A stretch of DNA of 64,000 nucleotides from Paraspadella gotoi. Taxonomy: Eukaryota > Chaetognatha. The stretch lies in assembly GCA_051294375.1 (NCBI GenBank), contig JBJCIZ010000207.1:92389-156388 (forward strand), written 5' to 3'. Below the pieces are notes generated by a model that saw only the letters and a program-made list of their open reading frames with translations, was not told the DNA's origin and made no database searches. Below are positions 29,680-42,419 of the stretch, piece by piece. How positions within the stretch are numbered: the first letter of the stretch is position 1; the number at the start of each line of letters is the position of its first letter. A program made the position numbers and the translations under genes.

Positions 29680-30110
29680 TTGTCGAGTAGTTTCAAAGGT
29701 CAATGAGAAGTCCATCTCGATGGTTAGGTGCTAAGTAATTCTCTGCTAAAAAATCGGCACTGAGAATATTCTGCTTGACGTCTGCAACGACAAAACTATG
29801 TATTTTCGATTGCCAAGTTGAACTGTTCTTTCCACCGTCCCGTAGCAGTTGATGGACTAGCCGTTGGCTGCCTGAAGTTTTAGCTGCGAATCTGGGCCGC
29901 GGCTGCGCTGCTGCGACGTCGATGGCACAATCAACAAAGCGCCTCCATCGATGAGCCACTTCGTCCGATCCCCGGCGTCCCTGATGAAAATTAGGTCGTT
30001 CGACGCAGGTGAACGTGTTGACTCGTGGGGGACGGCGTTCACCTGCGTCGTCCCCCTTTGGCGTTTCCCTCTTTCCTCTTTTGCATTTTGTCGAAACGGG
30101 CGCATCCCGG
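29680..30110 (-). pseudogene. Gypsy-2 protease, DTG replaced by DGG
   Basis: On the minus strand NDLIFIRDAGDRTKWLIDGG then ALLIVPSTS (about 30000-29920) aligns with the retropepsin block whose active site is D-T/S-G; here it is D-G-G. Downstream SFVVADVKQNILSADFLAEN (about 29785-29735) is the usual last block of the domain (ILGaDFL). The middle is in a different frame. A one-codon substitution at the active site would probably abolish activity. Read error cannot be excluded. Confidence 0.7.
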
Positions 30111-30269
30111 CTCGCAGGACCAGGCCTCGCTTCCGAATTTAATGTGCTTAGCACAGAGTAGTGAGTTTGGCCTTGGTTTTTCCTTTGGTCGGGGCGTTAG
30201 GGCGTCATTTGTTGTTTTTTTTCTGAGATCGTCGATAGTAAGAGTTTTCGTTTTTTTGACTAATTGAGC

Positions 30270-30866
30270 GAGAATTTTTGAATGTTTGGCGCCGTCGATG
30301 TCGAGGTTGTCGAGGAGGGTGGCTGCCTGCTGGCGCCGGGTTAGGCCGTACTCCTTGCGTAGGTAGCGGATAAATTGGTCCCATGCCTCCTCGGTCGCGT
30401 CGCCGAACAGAAATTGATTGATGTTGGGATCAACGTCGATGGCGATCTTCGACGATGTGCAAATTTGTTTTTAGGAGCGGTGACGCCAGCGCGCGTGTAG
30501 GCGGCCTCCACCCTCCTAATCCAGATCTCGATATTGTCCTTGTCGAAGTCGGGTAGGTCCGGCTTTCTATTCGACGCCCGCTCGAGAGCACGCGTGGCGG
30601 CGGCGAGAGCGGCGCGGAGTTCAGCGTTCTCGTCCTGTAAGTCCCTGTCGGTGGCGCCGGCCATTGCCATGGCGGCGTCCTCGAAGTTTCGGAGGTTGGT
30701 AGGTTGATTGGTCGCCGGATAATCGAATGAAGGCGTGGCGTCGGCATATACAGGAGACGTGGAACGGGAGAGTTGACCCCTGCCGAATCCACCCAGAACT
30801 CGCGGCGTCGTCGGCGTCGCGCTGTGCTGAGCGGAGTCTAGAGCGAAGATCTGACCCGCTCATCAA
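30270..30866 (-). CDS. Gypsy-2 gag
   Basis: Minus frames in two phases include DLQDENAELRAALAAATRAL (coiled coil, about 30640-30585) and then KPDLPDFDKDNIEIWIRRVE/AAYTRAGVTAPKNKF (about 30565-30465). This is the conserved start of the capsid region in this Gypsy group ('LP.F...dp..Wf.rvea.F...gIts...Kf'). The rest (QFLFGDATEEAWDQFIRYL, about 30415-30360) completes it in another phase. It would form the particle. It lies just inside the 5' LTR. Confidence 0.7.
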
Positions 30867-31024
30867 GCTGTCGTTTTCTCCGTCGAGTTGCCGGGGAGAT
30901 ATTGAAAGGGAAAGAGGAATACCGTGAGCGAATTGGGTCTCAGCTTAATTCCAATTACCTCACCCAATCTTACCTCAGAGAAGGTGTTATTTCACTTGTT
31001 CTCCCCTTGTGAAGGCCGATAGAG

Positions 31025-31042
31025 TTCATCGCGGTCTCACCA
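31025..31042 (-). promoter_or_regulatory. Gypsy-2 primer binding site (putative)
   Basis: Minus-strand TGGTGAGACCGCGATGAA begins 2 bases after the 5' LTR end. The TGG start complements the CCA end of a tRNA; the donor tRNA is not identified. Confidence 0.5.
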
Positions 31043-31044
31043 TG

Positions 31045-31319
31045 TGTGGCAAGCTCTCTGAGTCTCACCACAACGTGACGATGGGATCTTGGCAACTGCA
31101 GAGATCATGACTAAGACGTTGGCGTTGAGAATATTGTTTCACTATGTCGACATTGCAGGGAAATATGTTCTCGTTTTAAGTATTGTTTTACTTAAAGTTT
31201 TCACCTCTGACTTTAATGTATTATTTACATTTGTAGATTCAAGTAAAAAGAGAGTGAAATAAAGAATATTACTTTTATTGTGATCGCGTGAAGATTTAAA
31301 AGCCAACTGACTTCAGTCA
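31045..31319 (-). repeat. Gypsy-2 5' LTR
   Basis: Partner of 17390-17660. Element-strand ends TG..CA. Confidence 0.9.
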
Positions 31320-33419
<2,100 letters not shown>

Positions 33420-33815
33420 TTTTTAGTCGGATCTGCTTATCAGCAGATCCCGACTCCTATCACACTCCACCTTTTTTCGGTCCGCGCTCGCGCCTCCAAC
33501 CTATTGCTCCGCACCACTATACATCGCACCCACACATTCTACATATGCATCACTCTCTGCACCAAACAAACACTATCGTCGTCGTCTCCGTCCCGTTCCG
33601 TCGTCGTCCGTCCGTCCGCCCACGCTTGCACACACACAAACCAATACCGTCGCAATTCGGCACGGACGCTCGCGGTCATCGAAATTTCTGCCCTCGCCTG
33701 TGGGTCACGCCCCGCGCCCCCAAAACCTCGCCTCGCTGCAATTCCGCCCCATGGATCAGCACACGCTCTCGCAGGCCAATCGTCGCGCAGTCGAGACAAC
33801 CTTGGTTTAAATCAT
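33420..33815. other. GC-rich, CpG-rich patch
   Basis: About 400 bases with GC content far above the surroundings and many CG dinucleotides, plus GTCGTC, CCGTCCGTC and CACACA runs. It opens with the dispersed-family hairpin (33427-33446). Open frames exist on both strands but lack family features. It could be a captured promoter or CpG island, or the GC-rich end of a repeat. Confidence 0.5.
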
Positions 33816-33839
33816 GAAACAACAAAAACAAATATATCC

Positions 33840-35090
33840 TTACACTATTTGGAACGCCAATTGCTCATGAGTGGATAGTGCAATTGACTTGAAATTTTGA
33901 GAATGGTAGGAAAGTGTGTGATTGAGCCGGATATAAAGTTTCGAGTGAATCGTGCGAGTGGAAATAGTTAAAATGGAAAACAAAGTAACATTTATTTGAA
34001 GTATTTTACTTAAAACTCATAATTATTTTGTTTATTAAAAATTGATAGATAAATCGAAATGAATTTTGTGTGTGGGTAGGAAAGTATGTGATAAAGCTGG
34101 ATAAAAATTTTTTGATGGAATCGTAGGAGTGGAAAAGAGTTCAAATTAGAAAACCAAAGACACATTATTGAATTTTTTAAAGTCTCTCTCCTCCTCATCT
34201 TGATTGATATGATTGATTGATTGAGATTGACCAAATCTCAAATCTAATTGACCAAATTAGCCAGTTGACCAAATTCTGCAAGTTAATCAAGTGTTGCAAT
34301 GACCAAATTATGCTGTTGACCAAATTAGGCTAGTTGATAAAATTATGCCAGTTAACCAAATTTATCGCGCCCCGGGTTTCCGAACCAACCACAAATTACC
34401 TTCTTAACTGATCAACATTATGTCAGTTGACCAACACCAGTCCAGTGACCAACCATTATAGTTCAGTAGACCAAATTATGTCAGTTAACCAAATTAGGTC
34501 TTTGACAAAATTATGCAAGTTGATTAAATTATGCAAGTTGAACGATAGCTATTCCCACTTAGTACTGGATTGACCTGGAATTTTGTATGTGAGTAGAAAA
34601 GTGTGTGATTGAACAGGAACCAAGTTTCGATGGAATCTTTGAGTGGAAATGAGTTTAAATGGAAAAAAACAAAAAACCTGTTTCACTAATTGATTATGCT
34701 TCTTTTTCCTTTTATATTAAATGTATATGCAGATGTATTAATAAGTCAAATAATTAATCAGTTAATTAATCAATATTCAATTAATTAATCAATAATTAAT
34801 TAATCAGTCAATCAATCCGTCCATCCGTCCCACTTAGCAAAAAGCTCCAATAACTCGTGATTGGCTGGTTGGATTGAAATGAAAATTTGTGTTGTTAGGA
34901 AGTGTGTGATAAAGCTGGATATAAGTTTCGACGGAATCGTGTGAGTAGAAATGAGTTTAAGTGGAAAAAACATAAGTCGCATTTACTAAAATCTTTTTAC
35001 TTATTTTAACAATAAGTACTCTAATTAATCATAATTGGATGGATAGATTGAGTTCAAATTTTTGTGTGGTAGAAAAATGTGTATCGATGC
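33840..35090. repeat. cluster of dispersed 'GTGTGTGAT/GGAATCGTG' repeats with an 18-bp minisatellite
   Basis: At least three copies (about 33870-33990, 34560-34680, 34850-34990) share blocks such as AGGAAAGTGTGTGAT, AAGTTTCGA.GGAATCGT and GAGTGGAAATGAGTTTAAAT. Reverse copies are at 3150-3240, 39830-40490 and 41985-42075. Between them 34225-34550 is a degenerate 18-19 bp tandem repeat, core GTTGACCAAATTATGCCA. 34715-34810 is ATTAATCA-rich. Confidence 0.75.
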
Positions 35091-35094
35091 TTGA

Positions 35095-35155
35095 TATTGG
35101 ATTTGAACCCGAGATGCTCCATCCCTAATCGAGTGGCTCAGCTGATGTCGCCACT
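35095..35155 (-). repeat. tRNA-related (SINE-like) fragment
   Basis: On the minus strand a B-box-like GGTTCAAATCC (35109-35099) follows, about 30 bases on, a weaker A-box-like region (TCAGCTGAGCCACTC, about 35146-35134). No foldable full tRNA is present, so I call it a tRNA-derived repeat piece. Confidence 0.4.
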
Positions 35156-35387
35156 AAGTAGTTAAGATATTAATTCAGTAATCACCTTTATAACTTACTC
35201 ATGTTAATGTTTTCCCTTTTGTCTTATACAAACAAAAGGACAAACCAATTTTGACTTATCTCAACAAATCTCAGTTGTTTTGCTTTCATCAAGAAATTCT
35301 TCTTGCCTCTCACTCTCAATGAATTAACAACTCTACTATAAGGATCCATTGTTATTATTATTCATTGATCTGTTATTAAATTAATAT

Positions 35388-35700
35388 TTATGATTGCAAT
35401 GCTTTATTTGCTATTAATAACCAAACAAGTGGTACAGTAACTTTTACCTCAGAGCTTAACGAAACTATTACGCGCTCACGAGCGTCAGCGTCAACGCCAT
35501 TCCGTCTCTGAAACATCCTCAAGACGTTCGTCAACTCTCTCTGACATTGGATGACGCCTCCACGGCCAAAGTGATTTCTTAGCGCGTCATCCACATTGGT
35601 GAACCCAACGAAAACTCTTCCAACCTTCAACCGGCCCATCGACAAACTCATAAATGAGCGAATCAAGAGAGACCCGTCAGACCTATCGACTTCGTCAAGA
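35388..35700. other. moderately GC-rich patch, unassigned
   Basis: A 92-residue open frame on the minus strand (35388-35666) and shorter ones on plus. No domain recognised. The plus-strand words CATTGGTGAACCCA and TTCCAACCTTC resemble 37180-37215 (ACTGGTGAGCCCATCC, TTCCAACCTTC), suggesting membership of the same repeat family as the SINE-like insertion. Confidence 0.35.
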
Positions 35701-35929
35701 GACTAACCTCACTGATATAAAGTTTCGGTGAAAACGTACGAGTGAAATGAGTTTAAATGAAAAAATATGAGTCACATTTACTTGAATCTTTTACTTATTT
35801 TAACCCATAATAGATTAGATGAAATTTTGTGAGCGGTAGGAAAGTGTGTGAAAAAGCTAGATATAAAGTTTTGACGGAATTGTGCCAGTGGAAATGAGTT
35901 TAAATGGAAAAACCTAAGTCACATTTACT

Positions 35930-35997
35930 TGAAGCAGAAAAATGAAACAAGTTAAAAATACCTAAAAGCATAAGGATCGTCGCAATTGCAAAGAGAG

Positions 35998-36062
<65 letters not shown>

Positions 36063-36092
36063 CAGTAAAATGAGCATAAGGACGTCGCAATT

Positions 36093-36137
<45 letters not shown>

Positions 36138-36656
36138 TAGAAAGAGAGAAGTCCGAGATAAAAATTAGCGAATAAAAAAGTTGTTATTTACTCACTGAAA
36201 TAAAATACTTAAAATACTTACAAAATACATAAAATTGATAAATTATTATTCCGATAACATTGTTTAATCACATGCAATATATCTATGTAAGCTAATATCT
36301 AGTAAGGGGGCCAAAATTGAACACTTTTATAACTTCTAGTTCTCTTAAATTTTTTTTTTCCCTTTTACTCTACTAATCGATTTTCAATATAACTTTTTGA
36401 ATTAGTTCATTGGTTGTTGCACTGAAGCTTTTAAATATTTATTAATATATAATAATATATAAAGTATTGACGGAATTGTGCCAGGGGAAATGGGTTTAGA
36501 TGGAAAAAACATAAGTCACATTTACTTGAATCTTTAATATTAATGATTACTAATAAATGTTTTAATTAATTAATGAATTGATTAATTAATTAATGTGAAA
36601 AAATGATGCAAGTTAAAAAAAATCTGAAAAGCATAAAGATCGTCGCAATTGCAGAA

Positions 36657-36695
<39 letters not shown>

Positions 36696-36730
36696 TGAGT
36701 GAGAGAGAGAGAGAGAAGGAGACATAAAAT
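35930..36730. repeat. composite repeat with (GA)n blocks
   Basis: AGCATAAGGATCGTCGCAAT followed by (GA)n occurs at about 35965-36062, 36072-36150 and 36630-36720. The same junction occurs at 39735-39755 (reverse) and 45220-45245. Open frames here are microsatellite translations. Confidence 0.75.
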
Positions 36731-37087
36731 AAAATAGAGGATATTTGTTGGTTTTGATAAAATGTAAACAAAACATATTTAATAACTGTCCTAACCCAAT
36801 TTAAGGACATCGATGATGATAAGTTGAATATAAATTTAAAATTAATTATTACATATTAAAAATAATTAATTAATTAATTAATTAATTAATTAATTAATTA
36901 TCGTAGGCAGATCGACATTGTTTGCTCAAACTTGTTTTTGTATAATTTCATCTTTCTTGTCGGAAATGACGATTTTAATGTATATAAAATGCTAATAAAA
37001 TAGGGAAAACCTTATAAGTTATGATAATCAAATTATTAATTTTTTTTTAAATTTACATGAGCTTTTAAAATATAAAAATTAAGACCT

Positions 37088-37623
37088 GTAGTCGGGCATT
37101 GCCTAGGTTCACCCCGCCTATAAACATGACACCTTACGGATAGTCATCTTCAGCCCACTTAGCGCCTTATCTACACTGGTGAGCCCATCCTGTTGAGCGT
37201 ATTCCAACCTTCTGATTCCAGGCCCATGGACGTGCTGAAGATTGCTCCCCTCCCTCCACTGGAAGCAGTGCAAGGTGGATTACAATCTGGGGGGCATGTA
37301 GTCGGGCATTGCCTAGGTTTGTAGTTAGGAACTTAGCATTGTAGTCGGGCATTGCCTAGGTTCACCCCGCCTATAAGCATGACTCTTTCAGTTGTGACCC
37401 GCTGGCTCATTGAGTAAAGCCATCAGCTCATGACCACTAGGTACTGGGTTCAATCCCAACCCGGAACCTACCCTGCGGGAAGCGTGAGGACGGCCGTAAG
37501 CCGCCTTGGGGGTGTGGCGAACTCTCAAGCCTGGTTCCAAGCCCAGGACCCGTTACATAGCTACTAAAGGGGGTTATAGAAGTTACGGATAGTCATCTTC
37601 AGCCCACTTAGCGCCTTATCTAC
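37088..37623 (+). mobile_element. SINE-like composite insertion with 6-bp target duplication
   Basis: Bounded by AGACCT (37082-37087 and 37624-37629), and absent from the partner arm of the palindrome. It contains three copies of GTAGTCGGGCATTGCCTAGG (37088, 37298, 37341) and two of ATAGTCATCTTCAGCCCACT (37139, 37588), so it is itself rearranged. A tRNA-like core lies at 37396-37560. Confidence 0.7.
37396..37560 (+). repeat. tRNA-derived SINE head with A and B boxes
   Basis: A-box-like TGGCTCATTGAG at 37403-37414 and B box GGTTCAATCCC at 37447-37457, 33 bases between, as in tRNA-derived pol III promoters. The 5' part does not fold into an intact acceptor stem that I can see. The GC-rich tail (ACGGCCGTAAGCCGCCTTGG) is the SINE body. 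Confidence 0.6.
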
Positions 37624-38473
37624 AGACCTATAAAAATATTTTAGTAAATTTATTTCTCAATTTTAGGTTTTATTAAAAGTTAGTTAGCTATATTTATTAA
37701 TAATTATGAATAAAAATTAGGCTAAAGTTAAAAAATAATAATTTAAAAATTTTTATCCCGGATTCGCATTCCTTGCAAAAAGTTGATATAAGAAAATATA
37801 ATTTTTATTGAAAAATTATGTCATTAAGTTAGTCAAAATTTAGAAAAACTATAATTTTAAGCCAAAAATGGTAAAATTAAATAAATATCATAGTTTTTAA
37901 CATTTTTAACCAACTTAATGAAAGATTTAGTTAAAATGGATTTTACTTTCTTATATCAACTTTTTGCAAGGAATTCAAATCCGGTTATAAAATTTCAAAA
38001 TATTTATTTTTTCACTTTAGCCTATTTTTGATTACTAATTATTAATAAATATAGCTAACAAGCTTTTAATAAAATATAAAATTTGTTAATAAACTTACCA
38101 AAATATTTTTATGTGTTTTTATTTTCATATTATATACACTAAATATGACTTTTATAAAATTTTAATAATTTTAGTTTTTCATACTCTACAATGGTTGCGC
38201 CATTTTAATAGCACCTTATATGCTTCAAAAATCACCATTGGCGACAAGGAAGATGAAACTATACAAACAAGTTTGAGCAAACAATGTCGGATCTGCCTAC
38301 GATAATTAATTAATAGTTTAATTAATTAATTAATAGATTAATTAATTAATTAATTTTAATAATTATTTATAATTTATATTCAGCTTGTCATCATCGATGT
38401 CCTTAAAATTGAGTCAGGACAGTTATTAAATGTTTTGTTTACATTTTATCAAAACAAACAAATATCCTCTATT

Positions 38474-38507
38474 ATCAAGCCGGGCGGGCAAAGCCCGTCC
38501 TGGCTAG
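38474..38507 (+). repeat. possible Helitron 3' terminus
   Basis: CGGGCAAAGCCCG hairpin (38485-38497) followed 6 bases later by CTAG (38504-38507), the layout of Helitron 3' ends. The next base is A, not the usual T, and no 5' TC end was located. Confidence 0.3.
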
Positions 38508-38639
38508 ATTATGATTCGGTTTAGCTTTCGGTCACGCTTTTTTGCAATCATGGCTTCTGAAAGCGTGATATCATAGGGAGTTGAAATTTCATATATGGCT
38601 TCTAATCATCAAGATCAATATCAAATTCATATCAATATT

Positions 38640-39023
38640 CGTATTTGTTTGTTTTATTTACAAAACAAAAACGTTTTAATTATATGTCGCTCTCTCTCTC
38701 TCTCTCTTTCTTTTAAATATATGTCGCTCTCTCTCTCTCTTTTTCTCCGTCACTGCTTCTTCTGATTTGTCTAAAAACGAGTTCCGGCTCTGCAGCGTCT
38801 GTCCAGCTTCTTTCTCTCTCTCTCTCTCTTTTTTTTTTTTTTTTACAAAAAATTTTTTAGATATAATGTGGGCTCACTAATGTAAACGATGCCACGAACA
38901 GTGTGCGAACCCGGGTCCTTTGGGTAAAGAAGAGCTCACGCTACGTCTGGCGCCATAGGTACTGCTGATTCTTTAATTATTATATATCGCTCTTTCTTTC
39001 TCTCTTTTTCTCTGCAGTGGCTG

Positions 39024-39054
<31 letters not shown>

Positions 39055-39603
39055 GTGTGTCTGTCCCTCTCTGTCCGATCTCTTGCGTTATCGTTTGTTT
39101 TTTGAAAAATTCTGATTATTTTTTTCCTTCTAAAAACTTTTTATTATTGCATTTATTCCCGCGTTTTTTTCAATACAAAATCCCATATTTTCATCCGAGA
39201 TTTTCGTGGATTTATTCTCTTTCTTTCTCTCTCTCTCTTTTCTTCTCTCTCTCTCTCTCTTTTCTCTCTCTCTCTCTCTTTCACTCATACACGCATTTGA
39301 TTGTTTTATTGATATCATCGCATCACATGAATGACAATCATCGCATCAGTGAATGACTATCATCAGAAGCAGTGAATGACTATCATCGCATCAATAATTG
39401 ATTATCATCGAATCAAAAAATCAATTCTATTACATCAATAAATTACTATTACATCAATCAATTAGTATTACCTCAATCAATTACTATTACATCAATAATC
39501 GTATACGCATGATTCATTCGTTTTTTTCCCGGGTTTTTCATTAATTTTCTTTGATAGTGGGCTCTGGCCGATCTTGAGTCTTTTAAGATTTTTTTATTTT
39601 ATG

Positions 39604-39643
<40 letters not shown>

Positions 39644-39830
39644 ACTCTCTCTCTTTCTCTCTCACTCTCTCTCTTTCTCTCCACTCTCTCTTTTTCTCTC
39701 TCTCTCTCTCTCTCATCTTTTTATGCAATACGACGATCCTTATGCTTTTAAGATTTTTTTTTAACTTGCATCATTTTTTCAACTTGCATAATTTTTCAAC
39801 TTGCATTCCGTCAAACTTTATTCTAGCTTC
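38640..39830. repeat. (TC)n-rich composite repeat with reverse 22-bp minisatellite
   Basis: (TC)n blocks at about 38691-38708, 38812-38828, 39019-39060, 39216-39280, 39605-39715. 39310-39500 carries the ATCATCGCATCA-type minisatellite, the reverse complement of the array at 1347-1580. 39105-39215 mirrors 1690-1750. The region as a whole is an inverted relative of 1200-2300. Confidence 0.8.
38895..38950 (-). repeat. tRNA-related (SINE-like) fragment
   Basis: On the minus strand: A-box-like TAGCGTGAGCTC (38943-38932) and, about 20 bases further, B-box-like GGTTCGCACAC (38911-38901). No complete tRNA fold. It interrupts TC-rich repeat. Confidence 0.4.
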
Positions 39831-40477
39831 TTCACTCACTTTCCTACCGGCTCACAAAATTTCATCTCAATCTATCATGGGTTAAAATAAATAAAAGATT
39901 CAAGTAAATGTGACTCATATTATTTTCATTTAAACTCATTTCCACTGGTACGTTTCCACTGAAACTTTATATCAAGCTTCGTCACACATTTTCCTACCCA
40001 CACACAAATATTCAACTCAATCTATCCATCCAATTATGATTAATTAGAGTATTTATTGGTTAAAATAAGTAAAAAGATTTTAGTTAATTCGACTTATGTT
40101 TTTTTCATTTAACTAATTTCCACTCACACGATTCCATCGAAACTTTATATCCAGCTTTTATCACACACTTTCCTACCCACACACAAAATTTAATTTCAAT
40201 CCAACCAGTCAATCATGAGTTATTGGAGCTTTTTGCTAAGATGGACGGATGGACGATTGATTGACTAATTAATTAATTATTGATTAATTTATTTACTAAT
40301 TGATTAATAACTGATTAATTATTTAATTTATTAATACATCCTGCATATACATTTAATATAAAAGAAAAAGAAGCATAATCAATTAGTAAAACAGCGTTTT
40401 TGTTTTTTTCCATTTAAACTCATTTCCACTCAAACTATTCCATCGAAACTTGATTCCTGTTCAATCACACACTTTAC
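39830..40477. repeat. dispersed repeat copies, reverse orientation
   Basis: Three reverse copies of the family clustered at 33840-35090, with blocks ATTTAAACTCATTTCCACT and CACACACTTTCCTACC. TAATTAATTA-rich spacer at 40255-40340. Confidence 0.75.
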
Positions 40478-40481
40478 CTAC

Positions 40482-40789
40482 AGTGGAGTTTCCTGATTAT
40501 TATTTAGTAAGAAAGTAAATAAAATCGCCGGCCGAATTCTTAAAAAATTCCAATGCCCGCTAAGAAATATTGCTCCCTCTGTTCAAACGCCGGTCGCAAA
40601 ACGTTACCTTATTTGGAAGTATTTTTAGAATTGTTTACTTTACAAATGTTAAACCAAATTTTCTCTCTCTCGCCGTATAAAAATGAATGCACTTTGTACA
40701 ATTAGCCATTCGATTCCATCGCTTTTCTGATTTTCAATAAATCGATTCATCTCATTTTGTTCGCCATTTTTATATCACACCATCACCAT
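40482..40789 (+). repeat. small LTR element: left LTR
   Basis: Shares the whole length with 41598-41908, including CGCCGGTCGCAAAACGTTAC. TATAAAAATGAATGC near 40676 and AATAAATCGATTC near 40736 suggest promoter and poly(A) signals. Its last 20 bases have diverged from the right copy. Confidence 0.85.
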
Positions 40790-41597
40790 GATGCAGCGGT
40801 GGTCACCAATGGTGGGATTACACCTCCAAAGAAGATGCGTTTGAGAATGGCAAAAGATGAATATTTTGGCAGTGGGACTTTTTGAAGAAATGAGAAAACG
40901 TCATCGCAAAACGACATAAAAAACGGGTTGTTTTTTTTTTTTTTGTGTGTCACTGAGTGGATATGCGAAATTTGGAACTAACGTTTCCCTGCTCGTTAAA
41001 GTCTCTGCCAACTTGAAAACGACATCAAATTTTTGCGATGAAAGTTCGTCATCTATGGGCACGTCAGCGTCCGTTCTATGAGCAAGTTTTAGACGCCAAA
41101 AATGCCATGTGGATCGGCGATGGAGATGGGAGATGTTTAGACAGTGGATCATGTTTGCGTTTACGGCAACATGCACCAGTAGTCACTTGTACTGTACTGG
41201 AGAAATAGCCCTGGTTATGCCTCCTACGCCACCGAGGATCTGCGTCACGATGCTACGTCATCACTCTTTTCAAAGTCTAAATGTGTGCTCATCGTTTTGT
41301 GCTGTTCACTGTGTTCATGTGTGCTATCAACTTCATCACAAACTGGATGTCTTTCGTGATTCATAAATCAGAACTTCGTTAATTTGAATTTTCATGTGTG
41401 ATTTACCAACGCTACCGTATATTTTGCCTAAATTATTATTAAATTCATTTTGGTATTTTCGCATTATTTAGCTTTAACTGGCCAAAAAGAAGTTACTGTG
41501 ATTGTACTTTTATTTTATAAATTGCCGTTTTTTAATTTAATTTTATTTGCTTTAATTTGATAACTCATTTATTTGCTTTTCTTTGGTCGCGTGGCCG

Positions 41598-41908
41598 AGT
41601 GGAGTTCCTGATTATTATTATTAGTAAGAAAAGTAAATAAAATCGCCGGCGAAATTCTTTAAAATATCCAATGCCCACTAAGAAATATTTTGCTCCTCTG
41701 TTTCAAACGCCGGTCGCAAAACGTTACCTTATTTGGAAGTATTTTAGAATTGTGACTTTACAAATGTAAACCAAATTTTCTCTCTCTCGCCGTATAAAAA
41801 TGAATGCCACTTTGTACAATTAGCCAATTCGATTCCATTCGCTTTTCTGATTTCAATAAATCGATTCATCTCATTTTGTTCGCCATTTTTATCTCGACCA
41901 CCTCCACT
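41598..41908 (+). repeat. small LTR element: right LTR
   Basis: Partner of 40482-40789; ends ACCTCCACT before CTAC. Confidence 0.85.
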
Positions 41909-41984
41909 CTACCCACATACAAAATTCCAGTCATCACCCATCCACTCATGAGCAATTGTGTTCAAATAGTGAATATATTTTTTT

Positions 41985-42410
41985 TTGTTTTTCCATTTAA
42001 ACTCATTTCCACTCGGCACGATTTCCATCGAAACTTCATATCCTGCTAATCACACACTTACCTATCACACAAAAATTTCATTTAAATCCATTCATCCAAC
42101 ACGAGTATTGGTGTTTTCTGCAAAGGTGGAGGCACGGACAGACAGACGGACAGACGGACATAATTTTTTTTCATAATTTATCATAATTCGATGTTCTGAC
42201 ATGATATAAGTTAGTGCCGACAATATTGAAGGGGGCGGACCGACGGACTGGACAAAGTGAATTATAGAGTCGGAATCTGCTGATAAGCAGATCCGACTAA
42301 AAAATGGTTATCATCGAATTCTTCAGACCTATTACATTAAAACAATAATGAATGAAATTTAAATATCTTAAATTATCTTTGAAACGCTCTAGTATACAGC
42401 CTAAGTTGTA
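41985..42410 (+). repeat. dispersed repeat copy with conserved hairpin
   Basis: Follows the order seen at 15370-15575 and extends further: CATTTAAACTCATTTCCACT, GACAGACAGACGGACAGACG, GGGGGCGGACCGACGGACTG, hairpin ATCTGCTGATAAGCAGAT (42278-42295). Then ATCGAATTCTTCAGACC (about 42313), which is also found reversed at 33390-33408. So the hairpin is internal to the family, not its end. Confidence 0.75.
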
Positions 42411-42419
42411 GTTTATTCA

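Larger units (their letters stand above)
17390..31319 (-). mobile_element. Gypsy-2: Ty3/Gypsy LTR retrotransposon in the CDK8 intron, split by a BEL element
   Basis: Identical-family LTRs of 271 and 275 bp (17390-17660 and 31045-31319) bracket it. Coding is on the minus strand: gag about 30866-30270, protease, RT with YLDD, RNase H, then an integrase lacking its catalytic core, ending at 26784. A primer-site-like TGGTGAGACCGCG lies 2 bases inside the right LTR. The BEL element (17827-26334 plus a 5-bp duplication) sits in its 3' untranslated part, so the original element was about 5.4 kb. The flanks (ATGCG left, ATCAC right) do not match, so no target duplication survives. Confidence 0.88.
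36731..38473. repeat. 1.7 kb imperfect palindrome (fold-back repeat)
   Basis: The left arm starts AATAGAGGATATTTGTTGGT and the right arm ends with its complement near 38473. The arms pair again through the TAATTAAT runs and GTAGGCAGATC (36904/38290), and around CCCGGATTCGCATTCCTTGC (37757) against GCAAGGAATTCAAATCCGG (37966-37984). The centre is near 37880. The left arm is longer because of an insertion at 37088-37623. It looks like a fold-back element or a large MITE; no coding. Confidence 0.75.
40482..41908 (+). mobile_element. small LTR element (TRIM-like) with 4-bp target duplication
   Basis: Two direct repeats of about 310 bp (40482-40789 and 41598-41908) bracket about 0.8 kb. LTRs start AGTGGAG and the right one ends CTCCACT, a 7-bp terminal inverted repeat. 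CTAC flanks the element on both sides (40478-40481, 41909-41912), and the host sequence is a copy of the CACTTTCCTACCCACAC dispersed repeat. The interior has only short frames (none recognised), so the element depends on enzymes from elsewhere. Orientation follows TATAAAAATG and AATAAA in the LTR. Confidence 0.85.
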
